From the NCBI GenBank assembly GCA_037349315.1, contig JBAIAC010000068.1:21171001-21235000 (forward strand): a stretch of DNA of 64,000 nt, in the 5' to 3' direction. Positions 53,712 to 64,000 of this stretch are shown one piece after another (positions within the stretch are counted from its first letter, which is position 1; each line of letters opens with the position of its first letter). The notes under the pieces were generated by a model that was not told the origin of the DNA, did no database searches, and saw only the letters and a list, made by a program, of their open reading frames with translations. Made by a program: the position numbers and the translations under genes. This stretch comes from Chelydra serpentina. Taxonomy: Eukaryota > Chordata > Testudines > Chelydridae.

Positions 53712-56700
53712 TATAAGAGAGAGGAACAATAGTGCAAAATAACAGTCAAGTTGCTGCAATGTGCTGCATCCGCACAAGCACTGAATTACTTTGTGTGTGG
53801 CTCTAGAACTTCTGGGGCACATCCCATTATTCTTCTCACTGCAATAGACGGAGCCACTCTATGAATTCCTTCACAGCCAATGGTGGGAGAACTGAAGGGA
53901 GTTTTGCGTCTGACTTCAATGGGAGAAGATTTAGGTCAATGCTGAGCCCTTGTGATATTTCAACCTTACAGTTTATAAAGGGCTGACACTTGCTATATTC
54001 TCATGGCCTCTGAGTCATTGCTCATACCATGTGTGATATTCTAATTTCTGATTTTAGTGCGGATCACACAGGAACTGAGCAGCTTTTTCAGGCATTTGCA
54101 AACCATAATGTTTGTTACCAATGCTTATTCTGCCCACCCACAGATTTTCTTGATAGAAAACCAGAAACATCTTTTTTTTTTTTTAAGTGTGCTCTCTAAA
54201 CCAGGGTTAATAATCTGAGACACTGAAGCACCCACATAATATGTTACAACATGCTGTTGCCATCACATCTAAAACAGATCTTTGATCCCCTATTTTTTCT
54301 ACCCTCCATTTCTGGGAAATCTATGTCCCAAACAAGAGCCAAGAAAAAAAAATTGCTTTTCGGTTGTTGAAGTTGTCATTGTGTCAGATGTTCTATAGAC
54401 GTAAGAGTTGTGTTGATACTGCATCTCCATACAGTGCCTGCAGTATGAGGCCTTTTATCCTTGACTAGTACAGGCAAGGCCGTAACACAAAAAAAGATTT
54501 TTAGCAACTGTTTCTACCCAGGGAAGAAAATCCAGAGATTTCAGGTGGATAATACAGTATATGAAAGGTTTTGACACTTGCCAGTGAGGAGTTTGCTGGG
54601 GTCAGTGTCCGTTCTCGGCAACATTTTAGATGCAGCACAAAGTCTTTAGTTTCACATACACACATGTAATGAGTATACTTTTGAAAGTACCCCTCCGTTC
54701 TTTATAGTGTCTACCAGCTTGTTCAGTATAGTGTGGGTGCCTTGATAAGCCCTGCTTTTTTTTTTTTTTGAGTCCTCTAAATGGAGACCAACTGAGGCCT
54801 TAAAGTCTCTGCCCAGTTTGGAATAGTCAGCTGAAAGAAGAAAGCTCTTTGCAGCTAAATTAGTAGATGTGAATGGAATGGTGCTTGGAACTGGGAGGAA
54901 GGTAAACTTGTTTTACCGTGATTTTGTTTTCTCAACTTCCCAAATGGAGATGTGCTCAAGGGGGTGGGGGGAGGGTATATAAATGCAGAACTGGTTGTGG
55001 GATTAGAAATTTAGGAGGAGAAAGTTTAGTTGTATTTTGGGCCCTCTATCTTCTAAGGTTGATTTTATTTAATATAGGAGATGTAAACTCACAGGATTTG
55101 CATTTATCAAAATGCTGACTCTACCACCAAGCTGCACTCTGTCTTTATAGCTATCCACAACTCTTGGCTGTCTCTGGATGTTATTATGGTGGCAGAAGAA
55201 TTCAGCCCTGCTGAATGATTTTTTTCCAGTTGCAAGCGATCCTTTTATAGGAGGACACGCCGAATGTGACGGTGTTTGAAGTGAAAGAGGGACTGACCCT
55301 GCTGCCTTGCTCCCAGGAGTAACTCCACTGACCTCAATGGAAACACACCAGTGAGAAGATCCGAATCAGGCCCAGAATGTCGAAACTACTATTTTTATGG
55401 TCCGGTTTCATTTTCAAGCCCAAATATTCACTCCATTCTGGGACATGGTGAAACGACTGTAATAAGACTTTTGCTGATTTATAGGATCCCTGGCTCAGCA
55501 GAAGCCCTTTTCTTACAGCACTGTAAATCCACCCATACACATAGTGATTCAGTTGCCAGGATATCTGCTCCTGAAATAGCAGGGGAAGTGAGTTTCAATG
55601 CCATGCACCATTCCATACTGGGATAATCCTTTGAAAAATAATTTGAAGCAATTGATTAAAGGTAATTTTGATAAACTGCTGGTACTTTATATGGTTGGTG
55701 CAAAATGTATATAACTGGGGAAGCACTAGGGATGACAACAGCATGTGGAAGAATGATCTGGGTTCTTGCATTTCTGCGGTGATAGATACAATGTCTCTTT
55801 CATTGCTTAACTTACAAGAACTCGCTCCCAACCGAGTCACAGACTGCTCCCCCCTCTTTTTTCTGCAGTGAAGCCACAGTGTGCTTTTATACTGAGATCT
55901 TGATGTAAGGTCCTCTGTAGTTTTTAGCTTGATATAACTAATAGAGGTAAAACCCATGTAGGGGGGTATAGGGTTGACCTTGGTTAGCTACATGGAGGTA
56001 AAACCTGCCTGTGACTTCTCTTCAATAGGATTTTAGCTCTACATCGTTCTCTCTGAGAACACACACCTCCTTTTACAGTGAAAACAACCACAGTACACGG
56101 TACACATTGGTACAGCACTGAATTGTTTGAAAAACTCATCAGCTTCAGGTGTAGAATAAAGTCTATGTGCCTGATTCTCCACTTCCTTGCATCCTTGTTT
56201 AAGCATTTAAATCTGAGTGAGAACAAAGTCGGCGTGCAAAGCCCAGTCAGATCCAAACTGTAGCATTTCACATCCTCTTTGGGGAGGTATAAGTGACACC
56301 GCAAAAAGTAAGGGAGTAGAGAATCAGCCCCTTGTGCGCCTGCACACGCATGTGTCTGTGTTGAGTTTTCACTAAGTCAGCAGCTTATTGACCATTGAGA
56401 TGGCTAAACCTATTCTCTGTAAAAGTGAACACATAAATAAAATCTTTCATTACAGGATTCAGAGCCATCAGGCAAAGTTCTTTTTATGATTCTGAAAATA
56501 TCTAGCTGCTGCTGAAATCCTAAATGAAGCCTCATGTAAGGTACTCTTGGGTTAATATAAAACATCTCCTTTGCCTTCTCATGCACATGCAAAATTCCCT
56601 ACTATCCCTCTGGCACAGATACACTGAGCTGTTCTCCTCCGGCAAGGTGGAGAAAGATGTAATTAACAGGCAATTCTTACAATACCTCAGGAAACAGTTT

Positions 56701-56847
56701 GATCTGAGTCTGAAGTTGTCGTTACTTGGATGAATTGACAGAAACCATGTATTGTAGATTCGGCATCAGCTTTATTCCAGGAACAGTAACGTTTAGCTGA
56801 CTGGAATGATTTGCATGATCGAACAATGAAAATTGTTAAGACAAAGT
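53712..56847. other. Unassigned, mostly unique-looking
   Basis: Small MITE scraps occur at about 55310-55378 and 56150-56330. T-runs are at about 54172-54184 and 54756-54770. A TATA-like 'gggtatataaatgcagaact' (54974-54993) follows a G-rich stretch but leads to no recognised gene. Confidence 0.4.
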
Positions 56848-56958
56848 GACACATTCTGATCTCACTTCCACCAGTGCAAATCCAGAACAACTCCATTGAT
56901 ATCAATGAGTTTATTCTGGATTTATACCAGTATAAAGGATATCAGAGTCTGGCCCAAA
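56848..56958. mobile_element. Palindromic MITE, complete
   Basis: 'ttctgatctcacttccacca' is inverted by 'gtataaaggatatcagagtc', and 'ccagaacaactccattgat' by 'atcaatgagtttattctgg'. The unit folds into one hairpin. Fragments of the same family lie near 21190, 21895, 36062 and 55316. Confidence 0.75.
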
Positions 56959-57386
56959 AGATGATTTAGTGAAAGGAAAGGTCATTGTCAACTTCAAGTT
57001 TATGCCCACTGTAATGAATTATTGGCACAAACAACAACCATTTAACCTTCCAGTTGTCATCTCATAATGCAAGTATTACTGGATTTCTCATCCTAACATC
57101 CATGTGAAGAAGGTCTGTGTTATCCCAATTTTATAGACCAAGAACTGAGCAGAAAGAAGCAAATGCAAAGATTTCCTAGTGTCCATCATGCATCTGAACC
57201 TTACACAGGATGAAAACTTAAAATTAATATTACTCACATGCCTGAGATTTTTGTTACATGGATATGAGGTGTAACCTTCCACTTTGAACAAAAACCCAGA
57301 GAATTAAAATGTAGACATCTTTCCTTTAGGACGACTGATAGGCTGGAGCCACTAAATCCAGATCTAAACTTCAAACTCATTTTCTC
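56959..57386. other. Unassigned; possible MIR scrap near 57085-57200
   Basis: 'gttatcccaattttatagac' resembles an antisense MIR core. No gene. Confidence 0.4.
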
Positions 57387-57665
57387 CTGGTCTACGCTAC
57401 AAAATGATGACACCATAGCTATGTCAACTAGGAATGTGGAAAAAATCACACCCCATGGCAGACACAACTGTGCCAGCAAAATCTCCAGTGTAGATGCAAT
57501 TATGCAGACAGAAGAGAGCTTCTGTCAGCATAGCTAGTGTTGTTCGGGGATGTGGCAAATCTCCTGCTTCCATTGGTATATTCTGAGTTTACACTGAGGG
57601 ACTACACTGGCATAGCTATACCAATATAACAATGCTGGCATAGGCTCTGTAGTGTAGACATGGCC
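57387..57665. mobile_element. MITE with TIRs, 279 bp
   Basis: The left TIR 'ctggtctacgctacaaaatg' is the imperfect complement of the right 'tctgtagtgtagacatggcc'. Interior 'ccatagctatgtcaact' and 'tggcatagctataccaat' are also inverted. It is similar in TIR to 13954-14250 but different inside. Confidence 0.7.
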
Positions 57666-57709
57666 TTTAAATTCCAAGAAGGATGGTCTTATGGAAGAGG
57701 ATCCCGGAC

Positions 57710-58085
57710 TAGTACTGGGCAAATAACAGATTTTTCAATTCACTGGCAGTTCCAAAAATATTTATATTAAAAAATCATTAGGGGTCAAACCAAAAGCCAT
57801 ATTTCTGGAAATATTTGGCAAATCAAAAAGTCAAAACCATTGCATTCTGAGTCAAATGAAGCATTTTCGTTCAGCAAATCTAAATTTTGAATTTTCAACC
57901 ATTTAAAAACCATTTAAAACACTGTTGTTTTTAATAAAATTAAAGGAAAATTTGAAAGGAAAAAGGTAATCTCAAACCAAAAAAAATAAATCATCTCATT
58001 TTCAAAGTATAATATGGCAAGATCTACACACATTCACAAAATGTGTTGGTGTTGCTGAATCTGCATTTTCACCAAAACGTTTCAT
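57710..58085. repeat. AT-rich self-complementary dispersed repeat
   Basis: 'caaaaatatttatattaaaa', 'ccatttaaaaaccatttaaa' and 'ttcaccaaaacgtttcattc' are of the same type as the other AT-rich blocks. Confidence 0.5.
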
Positions 58086-58429
58086 TCAGCTATATTCAGA
58101 AGATCTGGGTTCAGTAATCGGGTCCACCACAGGCTCCCGGTGTGACTTTAGAACATAAGGATGGCCATAGAGGATCAAAAAAATGGTCCATCTAGCCCAG
58201 TATTCTGTCTTCTCATAGTGTACAGTGCCAGATGCCCCTTATTCATTTCCTTTCTGAAATGAACAGTCCCAGTCTTAATCTCTCCTCATACAGAAGCTGA
58301 CACCCCTAATCATTTTTGTTGCCCTTCTCTCTACTTTCTCCAATTGTAATATATATTTATTAAGATGGGGTGACCAGAACTCCACTCAGTATTGATGGTG
58401 TGGGTGTACCATAGATTTATACAGTAGCA

Positions 58430-59785
58430 TTATATTTTGTATATATTGCCTAATGTTCTTAACATTCTGTTAGCTATTGTTGCACATTGAACTGATATTT
58501 TCAGAGAATTATCCACGACTCCCAGATCTCTTTCTTGAGTGGTAACAGCTAATTTAGACCCCATCATTTTATATGTATAGTTTGGATTATATTTTCCAAT
58601 GTGCATTACTTTGCACTTATCAACATTGAATTTCATCTGCCATTTTGTTGTCTGGTCACCTTGTTTTGTGTGATCCTTTTGTAGCTCTTCTCAGTCTACT
58701 TGGGACTTAACTATCTTGAGTAGTTTTGTATCATCTGCACATTTTGTCACCTTACTGTTTACCCCTTTTTCCAGATCATTTAAGAATATGTTGAATAGGA
58801 CTGGTCACAATACAGACCCCTGAGGGACACCACTATTTACCTTTCTTCATTCTGAAAACTGATAATTTATTCCTATCCTTTGTTTCCTGTCTTTTGACCA
58901 GTGTCCGATCCATGAAAGAACCTCCCCTCTTATCCTGTGGCAGCTTACTTTGCTTAAGAGCCTTTGGTGAGGGACGTTGTCATAGGCTTTCTGAAATTCC
59001 AACTATACTCTATTAACGGAATCACCTTGTCTAGGTGCTTGTTGACTCCCTGAAAGAATTGTAATAGATTGGTGAGGCTGATTTCCCTTTACAAAAGCAG
59101 TGTTGACTCTTCCCAAATATACCGTGTTCATATGTGTCTCATAATTCTGTTTTTTCTATAGCTTCAACCAATTTTCTTGAACTGAAGTTAGGCTTACAGC
59201 CTGTAATTGCCGGGATCGCCTCTAGAGCTTTTTAAAAAATTGGTCTTACATTAGCCATTCACCAGTCACCTGGTACAGAGGTGGATTTAAGCAATTGGTT
59301 ACACATCACAGTTAGTAATTTTGCATTTTCATATTTGAAATTCAGAACCCTTGGGTGAATATCATCTGGTTTTGGTGACTTATTACTGTTTAATTTCTCA
59401 ATTTGTTCAAAAACTTCCTCTTTGACACCTCAATCTGGGACAGTTTCTCATATTTGTCACTTAAAAAGAATGGCTCAGGTGTGGGGATCTCCCCCGTATC
59501 CTGTGCGGTGAAGACAAATGCAAATAATTCATTTAGCTTCTCTGCAACAGCCTTATCTTCCTTGAGTGCTCCTTTAGCACCTCATTTATCCAGTGGCCCC
59601 ACTGATTGTTTGACAGACTTCCTGCTTCTGATGTACTTAAAACATTTTTTGCTCTTAGTTTTTGTGTCTTTTTACTAGTTGCTTTTCAAATTCTTTTTTG
59701 GCCAGCCTAATTATACTTTTACACTTGACTTGCCAGACTCTGTTCCTTTCTGTTTTCCTCAGTAGGATCTGACTTCCAATTTTTA
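58430..59785 (-). pseudogene. CR1 reverse transcriptase remnant
   Basis: Minus-strand frames include '[17 protein letters not shown]' (58430-58636), colinear with 20025, and broken RT coding upstream of it. Around 58727-58745 the complement of 'gatgatacaaa' falls where FADDTK would be, but it is decayed ('gtgcagatgatac'). Several stops and shifts. Inactive. Confidence 0.8.
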
Positions 59786-59786
59786 G

Positions 59787-60323
59787 ATCTTGGGGGACAG
59801 ACCAATCCTTGCTTACAGACAGCCCCCCAACCTGAAGCAAATACTCACCAGCAACCACACACCATACAACAAAAACACCAACCCAGGAACCTATCCTTGC
59901 AACAAAGCCCGATGCCAACTCTGGCAACATATCGATTCAAGTGATACCATCACAGGGCCTAATCACATCCGCCACGCCATCAGGGGCTCATTCACCTGCA
60001 CATCTACCAATGTGATATATGCCATCATGTGCCAGCAATGCCCCTCTGCCATGTACATTGGCCAAACCGGACAGTCTCTACGCAAAAGAATAAATGGACA
60101 TAAATCTGACATCAGGAATCATAACATTCAAAAACCAGTAGGAGAACACTTCAACCTCCCTAATCACTCAGTGACAGACTTGAGGATAGCAGTGTTGCGA
60201 CAGATTAACTCCAAAAGCAGACTTCAAAGAGAAACTATTGAACTCGAATTGATATGCAAACTAGATTGCGTTGCCTCCGGATTAAATCGAGATTTGGAAT
60301 GGCTCGGCCATTATGTTAATTGA
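59787..60323 (+). pseudogene. Penelope GIY-YIG endonuclease domain, C-terminal
   Basis: An uninterrupted frame of about 178 codons runs from the truncation point to the stop; it has no ATG at its start (TTG at 59790), so it is a piece of a longer ORF that lost its reverse transcriptase. Cys pairs lie at residues 37/42 and 81/84 (CQQC), the YIG half-motif at 89-91, Arg at 98 and 100, His104 and a Glu119 in 'VGEHFNLPNHS'. This is the Penelope form of GIY-YIG, which nicks target DNA. The intact frame suggests a recent or lucky copy. Confidence 0.9.
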
Positions 60324-60517
60324 ATCTATTTCCCTTAAGTTAACGATCCTCATTCATACCTGTGTGACCATCTTGTTTATCACTTCAAAAGCTTTTTCTT
60401 CCCCTGCTGTCATGTTTCCTCTCAACTAATTAGCCTCTTAAGATTGGTCTATACACCTGGACCTTATCATGTTTCTCTGACTGTATAAATGTCTGTCTGC
60501 AGTGTGTTTCATTCCAT

Positions 60518-60560
60518 GCATCCGATGAAGTGGGTACTAACCCACGAAAGCTTATGCTGA
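60518..60560 (+). ncRNA. Hammerhead-like fold, Penelope tail
   Basis: CCGATGA (60522-60528), stem GTGGG/CCCAC, GAAA and GC-TTAT-GC followed by TG. As at 29621, core U4 is C and position 17 is G. Probably inactive. Confidence 0.45.
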
Positions 60561-60721
60561 AATAAATTTGTTAGTCTCTAAGGTGCTACAAGTTTTTCTT
60601 TCTTATTTTGGTTTTGCTGACACAGACTAACATGGCTACTACACTTAAACCTAATTTTTAAAGGATGTCTTTGTCTCTAATCACCTCTTTTACTCTATTG
60701 TTTATCCATTTTTTGGTCCTC

Positions 60722-61069
60722 TTACTGTTTTAATATTTTGGATATACATAAAGTTTGAGCCTCTTTTATGGTGTTTTTAAAAGTTTCCATGAAGCGTGCC
60801 GGCATTTCCCTCTTGTAACAGTACCTTTTACATTTCTGTTGAACTAGTCTCCTTATTTTAGTGAAGTGCCCCTTTTTGAAGTTAAATGCTACTGTGGTGG
60901 GTTTCTTTGGTATTTCCCCCCATACAAGAATGTTAAATTTAATTACATTATGGCTGCTATTACTGAGCGCTTCAGCTATATGCCCCTCTTGGACCAGATC
61001 CTGTGCTCCACTTAGGACTAAATCAAGAATTGTCTGACCCTTTGTGGATTCCAGGACTAGCTGCTTCAA
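60722..61069 (-). pseudogene. CR1 endonuclease (APE-type) fragment
   Basis: The 115-codon frame starts 'MKQLVLESTKGQTILDLVL' and includes 'EALSNSSHNVIKFNI', which is the APE-endonuclease SDH block; here the catalytic Asp is Ser (SSH at residues 38-40). Linker coding follows ('NFKKGHFTKIRRLV'). The endonuclease would have nicked the target for CR1 insertion; it is dead. Confidence 0.87.
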
Positions 61070-61268
61070 GATGCAATCATTAATGGCGTCTAGAAAATGT
61101 ATTTCTGCATCCCATCCTGAGGTGACATGTTCCCAATCAATATGGGGATAGTTGAAATCCCCCCTTACTATATGGCTTTCTGTTTTTATAGCCTACTGAA
61201 TCTCCCTGAGCATTTCACAATCACTGTCACCATCCTGATCAGGTGGTCTGTAGTATATTTCTACTGCT

Positions 61269-62340
61269 TGTGGTGTTATGAGTATAATATATCTCATTGA
61301 AAGGTGACAGGGCCAGAAAAAGTTAATTAACTCACTGACTGACCTGACCCATGGCCGAACTGGTTAGGAAGATATGTAAATGAATAGAGCTTTGAAATGC
61401 AAGCCAGAATTGTTCGAGATAGAAGGGTAGATGTTTGTTCAGCTCTTGTGATGTAAGCAAACAAGTCTTGTCTATGGCTATAGCTTTGATTCAAAGATCA
61501 AAAAAGGAATATTAACATTTATGAAGACATTCGAGTGGAATAGTATTATTGTCTATATGTCTCTTTGAAGATTGTAGTAACCTGTATCTGAACTGTTTAA
61601 TGGATAAATTATCCTGTGCTAATTGCCATGATGTTTAGGAGAAGGAAAGTTAAGCCTATTGTTTTCTCGGGCCAAAAAGCTGCTAGAAATGTATAAAAAC
61701 CCTGGGACATGATCCTTCTTCATCTCAGATCTGCTTTGGGTTTCAAGAAGGGGAAACCCTGAGCCATAAGGAGTGAGATCCCCAGTCACTGACTGGAGTC
61801 ACCCTGAATATGGACATTGGACTATAACCTATGGACTATTTCCAAAAGGACTTTTGGCAACTACAGGCTCATCTCTGCTATGCATCTAAACCTCAAGAAT
61901 TGAATTCAAGTCTGTATGTATATTGATCTTTTAACCAACACTCCCTCATTTTTCTTTTTTAATAAATGTTAATTTAGTTAAGAAGAATTGACTATAAGCG
62001 TGTATTGTGGATAAGCCCTAAGTTGTAATTGAACCTGGGTGTGTGGCTGATCCTTTGGGATTGGAAGAACCTTTTCTTTTATATGATGAAATAAGATTTT
62101 CAGTAATCATCATTCCATCTGACATGTGTTTGGATGGAGGCCGGAGGCTGGGCACTTCAAGGGAACTGCGTTGTTTGGACTTCATAGTAACCAGTGAGAT
62201 ACTATAGAAGCTGTTTTGTGCTGGCTTGGTAAATCTAAATATTGGAATATCCACCAGCTTTTGGGGTTCGTCTGCCTCGTTCTGTTGGCAGTTCACCGTA
62301 ATTGAGTGACCTCAGCTGGCTCCCACGGGCAGCATTGTCA
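61269..62340 (+). mobile_element. Solo LTR, 1072 bp, with 5-bp TSD
   Basis: It starts TGTGGTGTTATG and ends CATTGTCA, and is flanked by CTGCT at 61264-61268 and 62341-62345. The interrupted CR1 continues across. A TATA box (TATAAAAAC, 61692-61700) and a poly(A) signal (AATAAA, 61961-61966) set U3, R and U5. No internal viral genes are present, so it is a solo LTR left by recombination of an old endogenous retrovirus-like element. Orientation is plus by TATA/poly(A) order. Confidence 0.88.
61692..61700 (+). promoter_or_regulatory. LTR TATA box
   Basis: TATAAAAAC lies 423 bases into the LTR and about 260 bases upstream of its AATAAA, a normal arrangement for an LTR promoter. Activity is not implied. 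Confidence 0.6.
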
Positions 62341-62500
62341 CTGCTATACCCTTATTAGTGAAACATGGAATTTCTATCCATAGAGATTCTATAATAAGAT
62401 TTTAACTATATTTGACTCTGCTTTTCTTTCACAAATAGTGCCACTCCCCCACCAACACAATCTATTCTGTCTATCCTATATATTTCCCCCTCCTCACCCC

Positions 62501-63299
62501 ACACACAAGGATGTTAAATTTAATTATATTTTGTACATTAATCTATGTATTCAGGAAGGTACCAGTTGTGTAAGTAAAAGATGATGGCATGTAAACAGAT
62601 TTTTTTGCAGCAAAATGAACTACAGTTATGTTAGTAGCAGAAACCACCGAGACCACTTTCTTCGTATAAGGGTTTGGCATGGAGTCCAGTTATGACAACA
62701 GGTCTTTAGTCTGTGTTATCTATAGTACTTGCGGGGCAAAGTGTAATCTACTTGTGGCACTCAGAAATAAATAAACTCTTACTGCTAGTTCTTGTGGATT
62801 ATCATAAGATTGTTTTGAAATAATTTTGTCTTGGAAGGAGGTGAAGGGAGTCATGCTGAAATGTCTTGCAGACTTGCTACAAAAGTCAAAAAGTGTCTCT
62901 TATCCTCCTTTCAGAGAGCGGATATAATTGTAGGCAACTGCTCAAAAAGTCAAGTACTAGTTAGAATTCTCTTAGAGGATTTTTAAAAATACAGGAGGAG
63001 GGGGAAGTTCCCCTCTAGAGTAATTTGGCCTTAATGACAGCATATATAGATGTATTTTACTGTGACCATAGCTTTGTAAAGGAAGGACCCTGTTTTTTAC
63101 TGAAGCAGAAGGAAATTCTTCTGTAGAACATGAGAATAGGATAAAAAAAGAAGCAATCCCTTAAACTACCTTTGCAAATGCTTTCATTTACAAGTATTAA
63201 ATTTATGGTGCATGGAATCTAGATAGTTCTGCAAATAAGCCTATCAGCCAGATTGGACGTTTTTCTAAAAGATCGGCTCTAGGAATTACTTTGGGAAAG
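62501..63299. other. Unassigned non-coding sequence
   Basis: No gene or repeat family is recognised. Confidence 0.45.
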
Positions 63300-63378
63300 T
63301 TGTATGGCTTGTGTTAAACAGGAGGTCAGACTAGAGGATCACAACGGTCCCTTCTGATCTTGGCATCTATGAACTAGA
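63300..63378 (+). mobile_element. CR1-type 3' tail remnant
   Basis: 'aacaggaggtcagactagag' and 'gatcacaacggtcccttctg' match the end of the older CR1 subfamily at 7781-7877. Confidence 0.8.
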
Positions 63379-64000
63379 GCTAGTCAAAAAATGTTCAACA
63401 ATTTTTTCCCCATTGAAACTGAAGTGTTTCATGGACATGTATCAGTTTCAACAGAGAGACAGCCAGCCCTAGGAAATCCAATAGCCTGAGGGTTTGGTCA
63501 CTCTCTCTCTCAATTTGTCCTATTGGAGCTGGTCCAATTTGTGTAAATAATTACCTAGTGATGGGGAGAGACAGATTGAGCCCAACTCTGTAATCCAGGG
63601 AATAGGGCACTCATGTGGGATGTTGGAGATCCAGGTTCCAGTCCCTGCTCCAAATCAGGCGGAACAGGAACTTGAGTCTCCCACACAGGAAAACTGATAT
63701 TTCTAGAAGCGTGAATGATGAGTGATAGTAGCACGAGAGTCTTTGGGCCAGCTACCAAGCAGAAAAAGTAACTGTCGTGTGGTCCATCTTTTGTAGGCCC
63801 AAGAGCATCATCTTGTTCGGAGCTTGACAACTTGGGAAATGGGGAAGTTGGAACTGACCTGGAACATAGCCCTCTAAATGCCCGCTGCCCAGAAACCCCA
63901 ACTTTCCAAACCACTACTTTCTGGAGGCTTCATCTCTTTCTTCCTAACTTCAGAGATCTGAGTCTATTTTGTGATGTCAGACTAATGATCTGGATATGGT
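63379..64000. repeat. AT-rich block and tRNA-like core, then unassigned
   Basis: 63379-63470 is an AT-rich/arm-type remnant ('aattttttccccattgaaac'). 63590-63660 ('gggcactcatgtgggatgtt', 'gatccaggttccagtccctg') matches the core near 47610. The rest to the end is not recognised; a 119-codon minus-strand frame (63555-63914) has no domain. Confidence 0.4.

Larger units (their letters stand above)
59786..60652 (+). mobile_element. Penelope-like element, 5'-truncated, with 8-bp TSD
   Basis: The element lies between AATTTTTA (59778-59785) and AATTTTTA (60653-60660), and the CR1 reads continuously when it is removed. It contains the C-terminal coding region, 3' UTR, hammerhead-like segment (60522-60558) and the tail 'tctctaaggtgctacaag', ending '...gctactacacttaaacct'. 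It is the best-kept Penelope copy here. Confidence 0.93.
58150..62500 (-). mobile_element. CR1 LINE, long antisense copy, cut twice
   Basis: Three colinear CR1 parts: 58150-59785 (3' UTR, RT and linker), 60653-61268 (endonuclease region) and 62346 to about 62490 (more 5' coding, 'acatggaatttctatccata'). The gaps are a Penelope fragment and a solo LTR. Together they form the longest CR1 in the window, reaching into the N-terminal endonuclease. Confidence 0.9.

Noticed and set aside
59655..59930. 91-codon minus frame
   Set aside because: It spans the CR1/Penelope junction and is a chance fusion of two elements.
1..64000. CRISPR array, operon, phage or plasmid features
   Set aside because: Repeats are dispersed eukaryotic transposons; no regularly spaced direct repeats with unique spacers and no bacterial gene organisation.

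Overview
The window looks like non-coding genomic DNA of a turtle, probably a hidden-necked (cryptodire) one. The basis is its repeat content, recognised by eye: many CR1 LINE fragments, tRNA-derived SINEs with CR1-like tails, MIR-type SINEs, Penelope-like elements with a GIY-YIG domain and a hammerhead-like tail, PIF/Harbinger and hAT DNA transposons with short palindromic derivatives, an RTE-type LINE and solo-LTR-like sequence. Bacterial, viral and plasmid features are absent. I found no exon, intact host gene, tRNA, rRNA or CRISPR array. Every protein-coding similarity I can defend belongs to a mobile element, and every such reading frame is truncated, frameshifted or interrupted. The window is most likely intergenic or inside a large intron.

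Layout. 1-2.8 kb: MIR with an internal palindromic insert, then an antisense CR1. 2.84-3.69 kb: an 844-bp hAT element with 8-bp target duplications. 5.3-7.9 kb: an old CR1 split by a younger CR1. 9.96-12.3 kb: a decayed PIF/Harbinger region with a transposase remnant facing a Myb/SANT-like remnant, itself hit by a CR1 tail and a SINE. 13.85-14.31 kb: a MIR-type SINE split by a hairpin-rich MITE with TA duplications. 14.98-15.24 kb: a C-rich minisatellite. 19.1-20.5 kb: antisense CR1. 22-26 kb: Penelope tail, SINE, broken MITE, an AT-rich repeat carrying four ZNF143-like motifs, and a Penelope fragment. 27-31.8 kb: CR1 fragments, a multiply interrupted MIR, a G-rich minisatellite, another Penelope tail, and a MIR split by a hAT. 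39.15-40 kb: the Myb/SANT half of another Harbinger. 42-45.5 kb: a GC-rich hAT fragment, then an RTE LINE with a hAT inserted in its reading frame. 48.5-49.3 kb: LTR-like sequence. 52.3-53.7 kb: SINE, hAT MITE and CR1 tail. 58.15-62.5 kb: one antisense CR1 cut by a Penelope fragment and by a 1.07-kb solo LTR, both with clear target duplications. The remaining stretches are mostly unique-looking or ancient AT-rich sequence.

Nothing here acts as a gene pathway. The window is a stratigraphic record of transposition, and the nesting gives relative ages. The most unusual functional candidates are the hammerhead-like folds in four Penelope tails, the ZNF143-like motif cluster, and two or three repeat-free blocks that could be conserved non-coding elements. 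Element families were assigned from memory of consensus patterns, without a database search.
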